64,000 bases of DNA from Nocardioides aromaticivorans (GTDB lineage: Bacteria; Actinomycetota; Actinomycetes; Propionibacteriales; Nocardioidaceae), in the NCBI RefSeq assembly GCF_013408525.1, contig NZ_JACBZM010000001.1:4723001-4787000 (forward strand), written 5' to 3'. Position numbers and translations under genes: made by a program. The notes beneath the pieces are model-generated. The model worked only from the letters and a program-made list of their open reading frames with translations, was not told the origin of the DNA and ran no database searches. Positions 1 through 9,159 of this stretch are shown one piece after another. Numbering within the stretch: position 1 is the first letter of the stretch; each line of letters opens with the position of its first letter.

Positions 1-2
1 GC

Positions 3-464
3 ACCGCTCCCCTGTCCCGCACGACGCTCCTCGGCGGCAAGGTCGCCGCACTGCTCGTCGTCGAGGTCATCCAGTTCGTGGTGATCGGCGGCGTCGGGCT
101 CGCACTCGGCTGGGACGGCCCGTCGGGCGTCGCCGGCGTGCTCGCGGTGGTGCTGGCGGCCCTCGCTGGAACCGCCGCCTTCGCCTCCCTCGGCATGCTG
201 ATCGCCGGCACGCTGCGCGCGGAGGCGACGCTCGCCGCCGCCAACCTCGTCTACCTGCTGCTCCTCGCCGGTGGCGCGGTCATCCTGCCCGCCAGCACGT
301 ACGGCGGCCTCGGCGACCTCGTGCAGTGGCTGCCCTCCGGCGCCCTGGGCGAGGCGATGCGGTCCGCCTGCGACGGCGCCGTCGCCGTACGGGACCTGCT
401 GGTGCTGCTCGCCTGGACCGTCGTCGGCTCCGCCCTGACCGCCCGCACCTTCCAGTGGGAGTGA
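3..464 (+). CDS. ABC-2 type transporter permease, C-terminal part (5' end outside window)
   Basis: The reading frame is open from the first bases of the window, so the gene begins upstream and only about the last 153 codons are seen. The visible part is very hydrophobic, with at least four likely membrane segments separated by short loops. The layout (a helix pair, the phrase SLGMLIAGTLRAEATLAAAN, then a long Ala/Leu/Val helix and a last helix near the C-terminus) is that of ABC-2 permeases of drug or antibiotic exporters. The stop overlaps the ctaA start by 4 nt (GTGA), so the two are probably co-transcribed. In actinobacteria an ABC ATPase/permease pair often precedes ctaA. The substrate cannot be read from the sequence. 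Confidence 0.75.
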   Translation, partial: TAPLSRTTLLGGKVAALLVVEVIQFVVIGGVGLALGWDGPSGVAGVLAVVLAALAGTAAFASLGMLIAGTLRAEATLAAANLVYLLLLAGGAVILPASTYGGLGDLVQWLPSGALGEAMRSACDGAVAVRDLLVLLAWTVVGSALTARTFQWE

Positions 465-1378
465 ACGTGACCACCTCGACCACCGGCCGCCTCGCGACGC
501 TCCGGCAGGCCCTCGGCGACCGGCTGGTGCCGCTCGCGTGGGCGAACCTCGTCGCCAACATCGCGATCGCCGTGACCGGCGGCGCCGTGCGGCTGACCGA
601 CTCCGGCCTCGGCTGCCCGACCTGGCCGAAGTGCACCGACGAGTCGTACCTCCCCCACGGTGCCCTCGGCGTCCACGGCGCGATCGAGTTCGGCAACCGG
701 ATGCTGACCTACGTGCTCGTCGTGATCGCGGTGGCCTGCTGGGTCGCGGCCCGCGAGCGCGCGGCGGAGCACCCCCTCGCCGTACGGCTGACGACGATCG
801 TCGCGCTCGGCATCCCGGCGCAGGCCCTCGTCGGCGGCGTCACCGTCCTGACGGACCTCAACCCGTGGATCGTGTCGATCCACCTGCTGCTGTCGATGGC
901 CCTCGTCGGGGTGTGCGTGCTGCTCCTCGACCACCTGACCGGCCCCACCCGGTCCTCCGCGCCGCTGCCGGTACGCCGCCTCACGGCCGCGCTCTTCGCC
1001 GTCGGATGGGTCGTCCTCTACCTCGGCACCGTCGTCACCGGATCCGGGCCGCACTCGGGCGACCTCGAGTCGAAGCGGACCGGACTCGACCCGCAGGTGA
1101 TGTCGCACGTCCACGCGTGGGCGGTCTACGTGCTCGTCGCCCTGACGCTCGTCACGCTGTGGCGCGCGCGCCGGCTCGGCCTGCTGACCCTCTACCGCGC
1201 CGCTCGCCTGCTCCTGCTCATCGAGCTCTCGCAGGGCGCGATCGGCTTCTGGCAGTACTTCACCGACCTCCCGGAGCTGCTCGTCGGCGTCCACATGCTC
1301 GGCGCCGGCATCACGTCCGCCGGCATCACCTGGGTGCTCCTGGCGTCGCGGACGCGCGGCTGGTCACGCAGCTCCTGA
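461..1378 (+). CDS. ctaA: Heme A synthase (CtaA/COX15 family)
   Basis: This membrane enzyme oxidises the C8 methyl of heme O to the formyl group of heme A for aa3 cytochrome oxidase. About 305 residues with eight hydrophobic helices fit the bacterial family. Family signatures are visible: RLTDSGLGCPTWPKC near residue 45, with the Cys pair of an extracellular loop; HGAIEFGNRMLT, which holds a heme-ligand His; and later His in HLLLSM, HAWAVY and HMLGAG on helices expected to bind heme. The GTG at 461 overlaps the upstream stop; a second GTG at 467 is an alternative. The partner ctaB lies about 0.9 kb downstream on the other strand. Confidence 0.93.
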   Translation: MNVTTSTTGRLATLRQALGDRLVPLAWANLVANIAIAVTGGAVRLTDSGLGCPTWPKCTDESYLPHGALGVHGAIEFGNRMLTYVLVVIAVACWVAARERAAEHPLAVRLTTIVALGIPAQALVGGVTVLTDLNPWIVSIHLLLSMALVGVCVLLLDHLTGPTRSSAPLPVRRLTAALFAVGWVVLYLGTVVTGSGPHSGDLESKRTGLDPQVMSHVHAWAVYVLVALTLVTLWRARRLGLLTLYRAARLLLLIELSQGAIGFWQYFTDLPELLVGVHMLGAGITSAGITWVLLASRTRGWSRSS

Positions 1379-1394
1379 CCGGCAGGAGCCGAGC

Positions 1395-2156
1395 TCACTC
1401 GACCAGCGCCGCCATCTCCTGGAGGGCCTCGATGATCGCCTCGTTGCCCTCGATGCCGTTCTCGTGGTTGCCGACGAGGGTGAGCACGCCGCCGGCCACC
1501 TCGATGCCGCAGTAGTCACCGGAGACCGTGCCGGGGTAGCACTTGCCCTCGCCGACCGGTGTGACGGGGTACTGGCCGTCGGTGGCCTGGTAGGTCGTCC
1601 AGTCGTCCAGGTCGTCGTCCGGGAACCACTGGAACAGCATCAGGTCGGCGCCCTCGCGGGGGTAGAGCGCCTGGGAGCGGTACTCGGACCGCTTCGCCTG
1701 GCGCTGTGACTCCGCCTCCTCGATCGGGACGCCACGGAAGTGGTCCGGGAAGGTGAAGGCGAGCTCCGCGGTGGGCTCGGTGGACGCCTCCTCCGTCGAG
1801 GGCTCGGTCGGGGGCTCCGTCACCGCGTCGGTCAGGGCGTCGGTCGGTCCGTCGGTCGAGCCCGTCTGCTCCGTGGTGTCCGACTCGCGGTCCTCGGCCA
1901 CCGGGTCGTCGTCGCCGCTCGACACCGCGATCGCCACGCCGACGACGACCAGCACCAGCACCACCGCGGCGGCGATCGCACCCCCGATCAGCAGCCCTCG
2001 GTTGCCACCGGGCGGCCGTTGGCCCGGGGGTGGCCCCCAGCAGGGCGGCGGGCCCTGGGGCGGCGGGCCCTGGGACGGCGGGCCCTGGGGCGGCGGGCCC
2101 TGGGGCGGCGGACCCTGGGGCGGGAAGGAAGGGGGCGGCGGCAGCTGTCCGGACAC
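1395..2156 (-). CDS. Proline-rich single-pass membrane protein of unknown function
   Basis: A 253-residue protein in three parts. Residues 1-50 are almost all Pro, Gln and Gly in PPQGP-type repeats. Residues about 54-78 form one strong membrane helix. An acidic Thr/Glu/Pro-rich spacer follows, then a globular domain of roughly 110 residues with two Cys (KCYPG and DYCGIE) that could form a disulfide outside the cell. This layout (cytoplasmic Pro-rich tail, one helix, extracellular domain) is common in actinobacterial envelope proteins. I do not recognise the domain. It lies between ctaA and ctaB, convergent with ctaA, and nothing in its sequence ties it to heme synthesis. Confidence 0.75.
   Translation of the reverse strand: MSGQLPPPPSFPPQGPPPQGPPPQGPPSQGPPPQGPPPCWGPPPGQRPPGGNRGLLIGGAIAAAVVLVLVVVGVAIAVSSGDDDPVAEDRESDTTEQTGSTDGPTDALTDAVTEPPTEPSTEEASTEPTAELAFTFPDHFRGVPIEEAESQRQAKRSEYRSQALYPREGADLMLFQWFPDDDLDDWTTYQATDGQYPVTPVGEGKCYPGTVSGDYCGIEVAGGVLTLVGNHENGIEGNEAIIEALQEMAALVE
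2046..2120 (-). repeat. Five tandem 15-bp units coding the Pro-rich tail
   Basis: Five adjacent copies of a 15-base unit (plus-strand form CGGCGGGCCCTGGGG) with one or two substitutions each. They encode the PPQGP repeats of the overlapping membrane protein. The array is likely to vary in copy number by slippage. It is coding sequence, not a CRISPR array. Confidence 0.85.
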
Positions 2157-2261
2157 GCGAGGGCCTTTCGGTCACGAACCACCCGGCGGCCCGAGCGGCC
2201 CGGAGGTCATCCCCGGACCCGACCTTTGCCAAACCCTCTCGGGTCCAGCAGCCAGCGCGGC

Positions 2262-3206
2262 TCAGTGCAGCAGCGGGTCGATCGCGACGGCGACGAACAG
2301 CAGGCTGAGGTAGAGGTTCGACGAGTGGAACAGCCGCATCGGCTGGAGAACGCTCAGCTCGTCGGAGTCCTTCGCCCGGCGGTACAGCCCGTGCGCCTGG
2401 ACCAGGAAGACGGCGCCGAGAACCGCCGCGACCACCGGGTAGACCAGTCCGGTGTCGGCGACGGGCCAGAGCACCAGCGAGGTCGCGACCATCACCCAGC
2501 TGTAGACGACGATCTGGAAGGCGACCGAGCGCGCCGACTTCACGACGGGCAGCATCGGGACGTCGACCTGGGCGTAGTCCTCGCGGTAGCGCAGCGCGAG
2601 CGCCCACGTGTGCGGCGGCGTCCAGAAGAAGACGACCATGAAGAGCACGATCGGCACCCACGACAGCTCGCCGGTGACGGCCGTCCAGCCGATCAGCGCC
2701 GGGAAGCAGCCCGCGATGCCACCCCAGACGATGTTCTGGGTCGTCCGCCGCTTGAGCAGCATCGTGTAGACGAAGACGTAGAAGGCGTTGGCGCTGACCG
2801 AGAGCACGGCCGACAGCGGGTTGACCCAGATCGCCAGGACCACCGTCGACAGGACGCCCAGCACGGTGCCGAACACCAGCGCCGCGGCCGGCGTCACGAT
2901 GTGCCGCGGCAGCGCGCGACGGCGGGTACGCCGCATCTGCTCGTCGATGTCGCGGTCGTAGACGCAGTTGAAGACCGACGCCGAGCCGGCGGACAGCGTG
3001 CCGCCGATGACGGTGGCCACGACGAGGCCCAGCCCGGGAACGCCCCGCGCGGCGAAGAACATCACCGGAACGGTGGTGAGGAGAAGGAGCTCGATGACGC
3101 GCGGCTTGGTGAGACCCACGTAGGCCATCACCACGTCGCGCAGCGTCTTCGGGGTCCCTGCGTCGTCGGCCAGCAGCTCGGGGCTGGTGGGGTCGACGTA
3201 GGTCAC
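2262..3206 (-). CDS. ctaB: Protoheme IX farnesyltransferase (heme O synthase)
   Basis: A UbiA-family prenyltransferase that adds a farnesyl group to heme B to give heme O, the substrate of CtaA. The first Asp-rich motif is clear: [20 protein letters not shown], with the Asn, two Asp and the T-x-R-R basic tail of the family. The second conserved stretch is [13 protein letters not shown]. Around nine hydrophobic segments occur over 314 residues, the normal size. I chose the GTG at 3206 ([12 protein letters not shown]) because the conserved region starts shortly after it and a longer frame would run into the tkt promoter. It is divergent from tkt across a 128-bp gap. Confidence 0.93.
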   Translation of the reverse strand: MTYVDPTSPELLADDAGTPKTLRDVVMAYVGLTKPRVIELLLLTTVPVMFFAARGVPGLGLVVATVIGGTLSAGSASVFNCVYDRDIDEQMRRTRRRALPRHIVTPAAALVFGTVLGVLSTVVLAIWVNPLSAVLSVSANAFYVFVYTMLLKRRTTQNIVWGGIAGCFPALIGWTAVTGELSWVPIVLFMVVFFWTPPHTWALALRYREDYAQVDVPMLPVVKSARSVAFQIVVYSWVMVATSLVLWPVADTGLVYPVVAAVLGAVFLVQAHGLYRRAKDSDELSVLQPMRLFHSSNLYLSLLFVAVAIDPLLH

Positions 3207-3322
3207 GACAGGTGTTCCTCGTGGCAGGGCCTCGCGGGCAGGGCTTGAGAGCGCTCCGAGTGTAGCCGCAGGTACCCGTGTCCGCCGCACCCAGCCGGTG
3301 TCGTGTGCGCCACCGCGCTCGG

Positions 3323-3328
3323 TAGGCT
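3323..3328 (+). promoter_or_regulatory. Putative -10 element of tkt, leaderless type
   Basis: TAGGCT followed by six bases and then the tkt ATG. Transcription would start at or next to the start codon, so no ribosome binding site is expected and none is seen. The same spacing recurs before several other genes in this window. Confidence 0.5.
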
Positions 3329-3334
3329 CGGAGC

Positions 3335-5443
3335 ATGATCCCGGAGCTGGACTGGACCGACCTCGACCGCAAGGCCGTCGACACCGCACGAGTGCTGGCC
3401 ATGGACGCCGTGCAGAAGGTCGGGAACGGCCACCCCGGCACCGCGATGAGCCTCGCGCCGGCGGCGTACCTCCTCTTCCAGAAGGTGATGCGCCACGACC
3501 CCGCCGACCCGGCGTGGACCGCCCGCGACCGCTTCGTGCTGAGCTGCGGCCACAGCTCGATCACGCTGTACACGCAGCTCTACCTGGGCGGTTTCGGCCT
3601 CGAGATCAGCGACCTCGAGAGCCTGCGCACGTGGGACTCCAAGACCCCCGGCCACCCGGAGTACGGCCACACCGCCGGTGTCGAGGTCACGACCGGCCCG
3701 CTCGGCCAGGGCGTGGCGAACGCGGTCGGGATGGCGATGGCCGCCCGGCGCGAGCGCGGCCTGCTCGACCCGGCGGCCGACGGCGGCCCGTCGATCTTCG
3801 ACCACCACGTCTACGTCATCGCCTCCGACGGCGACCTCGAGGAGGGCGTGAGCGGCGAGGCGTCGTCCATCGCCGGCACGCAGGAGCTCGGCAACCTCAC
3901 CGTCATCTACGACGCCAACCGGATCTCGATCGAGGGCGACACCCACATCGCGTTCAACGAGGACGTCGCGAAGCGCTACGAGGCCTACGGCTGGCACGTC
4001 CAGACCGTCGACTGGACCGGCAACGACCACTCCGACCTCACCAACTACGAGGAGGACGTCCCCGCCCTCCACGCCGCCATCAAGGCCGCCGACGAGGTCA
4101 CCGACAAGCCCTCGCTGATCGTCCTCAAGACCGTCATCGCCTGGCCCGCTCCCAGCGCGCAGAACACCGAGGCCGCGCACGGCTCCGCGCTCGGCGCGGA
4201 CGAGGTCGCCGCGACCAAGGTCGTCCTCGGCTTCGACCCGGAGAAGAACTTCGAGGTCCCCGAGGACGTGATCGCCCACACCCGCGGCCTCGTCGCCCGC
4301 GGGAAGGTCTGGGCGGCGGAGTGGAACGAGCAGTTCAACGCCTGGGCAGCCGCCAACCCGGAGGGTGCCGCCCTCCTGCACCGGCTCAAGGAGCGGCGCC
4401 TGCCGGACGGCATCGAGGCCGCGCTCCCGGTGTTCGAGGCCGACCCCAAGGGCGTCGCGACCCGCGCCGCGTCCGGCAAGGTCATCAACGCGCTCGCGCC
4501 GGTCATGCCCGAGCTGTGGGGCGGCTCGGCCGACCTCGCCGGCTCCAACAACACGACCATCAAGGACGCCAAGTCGTTCCTGCCCGTCGACCGCTCCGTC
4601 GAGGAGTGGCAGGGCGACCCCTACCAGGGCCGCGTCCTCCACTTCGGCATCCGCGAGCACGGCATGGGCGCGATCATGAATGGCATCGCCGTCCACGGCG
4701 GCACCCGCGTCTTCGGCGGCACCTTCCTCACCTTCTCCGACTACATGCGCGGCGCCGTCCGCGTGGCCGCGCTCATGAAGGTCCCGGTCACCTACGTCTG
4801 GACCCACGACTCGGTCGGGCTCGGCGAGGACGGCCCGACCCACCAGCCGATCGAGCACCTCTGGGCGCTGCGCGGCATCCCCGGGCTCGACATCATCCGC
4901 CCTGCGGACGCCAACGAGACCGCCGCCGCGTGGCTGCAGGTGCTGCGCAACAGCGACCGCCCGGCCGGCCTCATCCTGAGCCGCCAGAACGTCCCGACCT
5001 TCCCCCGCGGCACGGAGGGCTTCGCGTCCACCGAGGACGTCGCCAAGGGCGGCTACGTGCTGATCGACTCCGAGGGCGGCGAGCCCGACGTCGTACTGCT
5101 GGCCACGGGCTCGGAGGTCCAGCTGGCCGTCGCGGCGCGCGAGCAGCTCGCGGCCGAGGGCATCGGCGCCCGCGTGGTGTCGCTCCCCTGCCTCGAGTGG
5201 TTCGAGGCGCAGACCCAGGCCTACCGCGACACGGTCATCCCGCCGATCGTCAAGGCCCGCGTCTCCGTCGAGGCCGGCACGAAGACCGGGTGGCGCGAGT
5301 ACGTCGGCGACGCCGGCCGGATCGTGAGCATCGACCACTACGGCGCCAGCGCCGACGCCGGCACCCTGTTCCGCGAGTTCGGGTTCACCCCCGAGGCCGT
5401 GGTGAAGGCCGCCAAGGACAGCATCGCCGCTGCCGGAGCCTGA
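3335..5443 (+). CDS. tkt: Transketolase
   Basis: A thiamine-diphosphate enzyme of the non-oxidative pentose phosphate pathway that moves two-carbon units between sugar phosphates. At 702 residues it is full length. Visible family motifs are [13 protein letters not shown] near residue 30 (substrate His), [16 protein letters not shown], the ThDP/Mg motif [18 protein letters not shown] through IYDANRIS, and [14 protein letters not shown] with the catalytic Glu that activates ThDP. It is the first gene of a plus-strand run with tal, pgi and pgl, 41 bp upstream of tal. Confidence 0.97.
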   Translation: MIPELDWTDLDRKAVDTARVLAMDAVQKVGNGHPGTAMSLAPAAYLLFQKVMRHDPADPAWTARDRFVLSCGHSSITLYTQLYLGGFGLEISDLESLRTWDSKTPGHPEYGHTAGVEVTTGPLGQGVANAVGMAMAARRERGLLDPAADGGPSIFDHHVYVIASDGDLEEGVSGEASSIAGTQELGNLTVIYDANRISIEGDTHIAFNEDVAKRYEAYGWHVQTVDWTGNDHSDLTNYEEDVPALHAAIKAADEVTDKPSLIVLKTVIAWPAPSAQNTEAAHGSALGADEVAATKVVLGFDPEKNFEVPEDVIAHTRGLVARGKVWAAEWNEQFNAWAAANPEGAALLHRLKERRLPDGIEAALPVFEADPKGVATRAASGKVINALAPVMPELWGGSADLAGSNNTTIKDAKSFLPVDRSVEEWQGDPYQGRVLHFGIREHGMGAIMNGIAVHGGTRVFGGTFLTFSDYMRGAVRVAALMKVPVTYVWTHDSVGLGEDGPTHQPIEHLWALRGIPGLDIIRPADANETAAAWLQVLRNSDRPAGLILSRQNVPTFPRGTEGFASTEDVAKGGYVLIDSEGGEPDVVLLATGSEVQLAVAAREQLAAEGIGARVVSLPCLEWFEAQTQAYRDTVIPPIVKARVSVEAGTKTGWREYVGDAGRIVSIDHYGASADAGTLFREFGFTPEAVVKAAKDSIAAAGA

Positions 5444-5484
5444 CCGGTTCCCGCAGCACCCCGCATCTCTCACAAGGAGGACAC

Positions 5485-6603
5485 ATGACTGACCGACTGA
5501 AGGCCCTTGCTGACGCGGGGGTGTCCATCTGGCTCGACGACCTGTCGCGCGAGCGGATCGAGACCGGCAACCTCGCCGAGCTCGTGACGAGCTCCTCGGT
5601 GGTGGGCGTCACGACCAACCCGACCATCTTCGCGAGCGCGATCTCCAACGGCGAGCGGTACGACGACCAGGTCCGCGGCCTGGTCGCCGACGGCGCGGAC
5701 GCCGACGGCGTGATCTTCGCCCTCACCACCGACGACGTGCGCAACGCCTGCGACATCCTCGCGCCCGTCGCCGCGGCGACGAAGGACGACGGCCGGGTGT
5801 CGATCGAGGTCGAGCCCACGCTGGCCAACGAGACCGACGCCACCATCGCCTCGGCGAAGGCGCTGTGGGCTGCCGTCGACCGCCCCAACGCCCTGATCAA
5901 GATCCCCGCGACCCTCGAGGGCCTGCCGGCCATCACCGAGGTCATCGCGGCGGGCATCAGCGTCAACGTCACCCTGATCTTCTCCGTCGAGCGCTACCGC
6001 GCCGTGATGGACGCCTACCTCGCGGGCCTGGAGAAGGCGCAGGATGCGGGCATCGACCTGTCGACCATCCGCTCGGTCGCGTCCTTCTTCGTGTCCCGCG
6101 TGGACACCGAGATCGACGCCCGCCTCGAGAAGGTGGGCTCCGACGAGGCCCTGGCGCTGCGCGGCAAGGCCGCCGTCGCCAACGCCCGCCTCGCCTACGC
6201 CGCCTTCGAGGAGGTCGTGGCCTCGGAGCGCTGGCAGGCGCTCGCGGCGGCCGGCGCCCACGCCCAGCGCCCGCTGTGGGCATCGACCGGCGTCAAGAAC
6301 CCGGCCTACCCGGACACGCTCTACGTCAGCGACCTGGTCGTCGCCGACACCGTCAACACGATGCCGGAGAAGACCCTGCAGGCGTTCGCCGACCACGGCG
6401 AGGTCACGGGTGACGAGGTCAGCGGCAAGGCCGCCGAGGCGCAGGCCGTCTTCGACCAGCTCACCGCGGTCGGCATCGACATCGACGACGTGTTCGTGAC
6501 GCTGGAGACCGAGGGTGTCGACAAGTTCAAGGTCTCCTGGACCGAGCTGATCGACACGGTCAAGGCACAGATGGCCGCCGTCGCTGGTCCCACCCAGGCC
6601 TGA
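5485..6603 (+). CDS. tal: Transaldolase
   Basis: Transfers a dihydroxyacetone unit from sedoheptulose 7-phosphate to glyceraldehyde 3-phosphate. The protein has 372 residues, as in the longer actinobacterial class. The Schiff-base lysine is Lys139 in NALIKIPAT, and [18 protein letters not shown] is the second family signature. A textbook Shine-Dalgarno AAGGAGG at 5474-5480 lies 4 nt before the ATG and fixes this start. It is co-directional with tkt and separated from pgi by 4 nt. Confidence 0.97.
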   Translation: MTDRLKALADAGVSIWLDDLSRERIETGNLAELVTSSSVVGVTTNPTIFASAISNGERYDDQVRGLVADGADADGVIFALTTDDVRNACDILAPVAAATKDDGRVSIEVEPTLANETDATIASAKALWAAVDRPNALIKIPATLEGLPAITEVIAAGISVNVTLIFSVERYRAVMDAYLAGLEKAQDAGIDLSTIRSVASFFVSRVDTEIDARLEKVGSDEALALRGKAAVANARLAYAAFEEVVASERWQALAAAGAHAQRPLWASTGVKNPAYPDTLYVSDLVVADTVNTMPEKTLQAFADHGEVTGDEVSGKAAEAQAVFDQLTAVGIDIDDVFVTLETEGVDKFKVSWTELIDTVKAQMAAVAGPTQA

Positions 6604-6607
6604 GCCC

Positions 6608-8284
6608 ATGTGTGCGGCGCCGGTCGACCCCCGTTCCACAGCCGCCTGGACGACGCTCACCAAGCTCGCCGACGGCTTCACCCCGGACCTGCGGCGCTGG
6701 TTCGCCGAGGACGCCGATCGCGCGTCCCGGTTCACGCACGACGCTGCCGAGCTCCATGTCGACCTGTCGAAGAACCTGGTCGACGACACCATCTTGGGCG
6801 CCCTCGTGGAGCTCGGCCGCGAGGTCGGGCTCGAGGCGCGGCGCGACGCCATGCTGCGCGGTGACCACATCAACGTCACCGAGGACCGCGCCGTCCTGCA
6901 CACCGCCCTGCGGCAGCCGGCCGACGCCGACCTCGAGGTCGAGGGCCACGACGTCGTCGACGACGTCCACGACGTCCTCGCGCGGGTGTACTCCTTCGCC
7001 GCCGACGTGCGCTCCGGCGCGTGGACCGGAGTCACCGGCGAGCGGATCCGGACGGTGGTCAACATCGGCATCGGGGGTTCCGACCTCGGTCCGGTCATGG
7101 CCTACGAGGCCCTCGCGCCGTACGTCCAGGACGGCCTCGAGTGCCGCTTCATCAGCAACATCGACCCGACCGATGCCGCCCGCACGCTGGCCGGCCTCGA
7201 CCCCGCGTCGACGCTGTTCGTGGTCTCGAGCAAGACCTTCGGCACCCTCGAGACGCTGACCAACGCGCGGCTGTGTCGCGCGTGGCTGCTCGACGCGCTC
7301 CGCGCCGCCGGAGCCATCGAGGCGGGCGACGAGGCCGCGGCCGCTGCCGTCGCCAAGCACTTCGTCGCGGTGTCGACGGCGCTCGACAAGGTCGCCGCCT
7401 TCGGCATCGACCCGGCCAACGCCTTCGGCTTCTGGGACTGGGTGGGCGGGCGCTACTCGGTGGACTCCGCCATCGGCACCTCGCTTGTGGTCGCCATCGG
7501 TCCGGAGCGGTTCGAGGAGTTCCTCGCCGGCTTCCACGCCATGGACGAGCACTTCCGGACCGCTCCCCTGGAGCAGAACGTGCCGGCGCTGATGGGCCTG
7601 CTGAACATCTGGTACGTCAACTTCCTCGACGCCCAGACCCACGCCGTGCTGCCCTACGCGCAGCTGCTGCACCGCTTCCCGGCGTACCTCCAGCAGCTGA
7701 CGATGGAGTCCAACGGCAAGGGGGTGCGCTGGGACGGCACGCCGGTCACCACCGACACCGGCGAGGTCTTCTGGGGCGAGCCCGGCACCAACGGCCAGCA
7801 CGCGTTCTACCAGCTGATCCACCAGGGCACGCGGCTCATCCCGGCGGACTTCATCGCATTCGCCGAGCCCGCCTACCCGCTGGTCGACGGCGACACCGAC
7901 GTCCACGAGCTCCTCCTGGCCAACTTCTTCGCCCAGACCAAGGCGCTCGCGTTCGGCAAGACGGCCGACGAGGTCCGCGCCGAGGGCACGGCCGAGGCAC
8001 TCGTGCCCGCGCGTGTGTTCCCGGGCAACCGGCCGACCACCTCGATCATGGCGCCGTCGCTGACGCCTGCCGTGCTCGGCCAGCTGATCGCGCTCTACGA
8101 GCACATCACCTTCACCCAGGGCGTGGTGTGGGGCATCGACAGCTTCGACCAGTGGGGCGTCGAGCTCGGCAAGCAGCTCGCGCTCCAGGTCGCGCCCGCG
8201 ATCCACGGCGACGAGACGGTGCTCGCCGGGCAGGACCCGTCCACGCAGTCCCTGATCCGCTACTACCGGGAGCACCGCGCATGA
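6608..8284 (+). CDS. pgi: Glucose-6-phosphate isomerase
   Basis: Interconverts glucose 6-phosphate and fructose 6-phosphate. The 558 residues match the long bacterial form. Signatures include [36 protein letters not shown] (phosphate binding) and [19 protein letters not shown], which holds the catalytic Glu and His. It sits 4 nt after tal, and its stop overlaps the pgl start by 4 nt (ATGA). In many related genomes zwf and opcA lie between isomerase or transaldolase and pgl; here they are absent. Confidence 0.97.
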   Translation: MCAAPVDPRSTAAWTTLTKLADGFTPDLRRWFAEDADRASRFTHDAAELHVDLSKNLVDDTILGALVELGREVGLEARRDAMLRGDHINVTEDRAVLHTALRQPADADLEVEGHDVVDDVHDVLARVYSFAADVRSGAWTGVTGERIRTVVNIGIGGSDLGPVMAYEALAPYVQDGLECRFISNIDPTDAARTLAGLDPASTLFVVSSKTFGTLETLTNARLCRAWLLDALRAAGAIEAGDEAAAAAVAKHFVAVSTALDKVAAFGIDPANAFGFWDWVGGRYSVDSAIGTSLVVAIGPERFEEFLAGFHAMDEHFRTAPLEQNVPALMGLLNIWYVNFLDAQTHAVLPYAQLLHRFPAYLQQLTMESNGKGVRWDGTPVTTDTGEVFWGEPGTNGQHAFYQLIHQGTRLIPADFIAFAEPAYPLVDGDTDVHELLLANFFAQTKALAFGKTADEVRAEGTAEALVPARVFPGNRPTTSIMAPSLTPAVLGQLIALYEHITFTQGVVWGIDSFDQWGVELGKQLALQVAPAIHGDETVLAGQDPSTQSLIRYYREHRA

Positions 8285-9033
8285 CCCTCGACCGACCTGC
8301 TCCCCTCGTCGAGGTCCACGCCGACGCCGCGACGCTCGCGACGGCGGTCGCCGGCGAGCTGCTCAACCGGATCGCGGACTCGCAGGCCGCCGGCCACGTC
8401 CCCGACGTCGGGCTCACCGGCGGCACGATCGCCGAGGCGATCCACCGGGAGGTCGCCCGGCTCGCGGACGCGTCCGGGGTGGACTGGGGTGCCGTGCAGT
8501 TCTACTTCGGCGACGAGCGGTTCGTGCCGTCCGACTCCCCCGACCGCAACGTCGGCCAGGCCCGCGCGGCCTTCCTCGACGAGGTCGGCGCCCGCCGGGT
8601 CCACGCCGTCCCGGCGTCCGACGAGGTGGCGACGGCGGAGGAGGCGGCCGACGCCTACGCCGCGACGATCCGTTCGACGGGCAGCGGCGACTTCGACGTG
8701 CTGATGCTCGGCGTCGGCCCGGACGGCCACATCGCGTCGCTGTTCCCCGGCCACGCCGGCCTGGACGCGGTCGACGCCATCGCGATCGGGGTCCACGACT
8801 CCCCCAAGCCCCCGCCCGACCGCGTGTCGCTGACCTTCGAGGCGCTCAACCGGGCGCAGGCGGTCTGGTTCCTCGTGAGCGGGGAGGGCAAGGCCGACGC
8901 CGTACGACGCGGCCTGGCCGAGCTCACACCCGAGGACGAGGCGGGTGCGCTCCGGGAGACGCCGGCGCGCGGCGTCCGCGGGACGGCCGAGACGGTCTGG
9001 TTCCTCGACAGCGCCGCCGCCTCGCTGCTCTGA
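8281..9033 (+). CDS. pgl: 6-phosphogluconolactonase (DevB/SOL type)
   Basis: Hydrolyses 6-phosphogluconolactone, the product of glucose-6-phosphate dehydrogenase. 250 residues. Family motifs seen are [15 protein letters not shown] (phosphate loop, usually SGGSTP), [21 protein letters not shown] and [16 protein letters not shown]. The ATG overlaps the pgi stop (ATGA), which suggests translational coupling. It is the last gene of the tkt-tal-pgi-pgl run and is followed by a GC-rich hairpin. Its usual partners zwf and opcA are not in this window. Confidence 0.94.
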   Translation: MTLDRPAPLVEVHADAATLATAVAGELLNRIADSQAAGHVPDVGLTGGTIAEAIHREVARLADASGVDWGAVQFYFGDERFVPSDSPDRNVGQARAAFLDEVGARRVHAVPASDEVATAEEAADAYAATIRSTGSGDFDVLMLGVGPDGHIASLFPGHAGLDAVDAIAIGVHDSPKPPPDRVSLTFEALNRAQAVWFLVSGEGKADAVRRGLAELTPEDEAGALRETPARGVRGTAETVWFLDSAAASLL

Positions 9034-9042
9034 CCCACTCGT

Positions 9043-9061
9043 CCCTCCCGCCCCGGGAGGG
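9043..9061 (+). terminator. Possible terminator hairpin after pgl
   Basis: A perfect 7-bp stem CCCTCCC/GGGAGGG with a 5-base loop begins 9 bases after the pgl stop. There is no U-run, as is common for actinobacterial terminators. It separates the pentose phosphate run from the secreted sortase-like gene. Confidence 0.5.
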
Positions 9062-9159
9062 TCCGTCAGCCCTCCCCAGGCCGCGTGGGCGGAGGACTCC
9101 TCCACAGCGCCCCTCCGGGCTGCGGCGGAGGGTCGAGCCCCGCCCGCAGGATCTCGGGC

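Noticed and set aside
2046..2120. Tandem GC-rich repeats suggesting a CRISPR or satellite element
   Set aside because: The 15-bp units have no spacers and encode the Pro-Gln-Gly tail of a membrane protein.
3203..5473. Long minus-strand open frame across tkt
   Set aside because: It lies entirely opposite the strongly supported transketolase and its translation is low-complexity (Asp/Gly/Val/Arg-rich), typical of antisense frames in GC-rich DNA.
6604..9033. Hidden zwf or opcA gene in the pentose phosphate run
   Set aside because: pgi and pgl overlap by 4 nt and no frame between tal and pgl shows dehydrogenase motifs.
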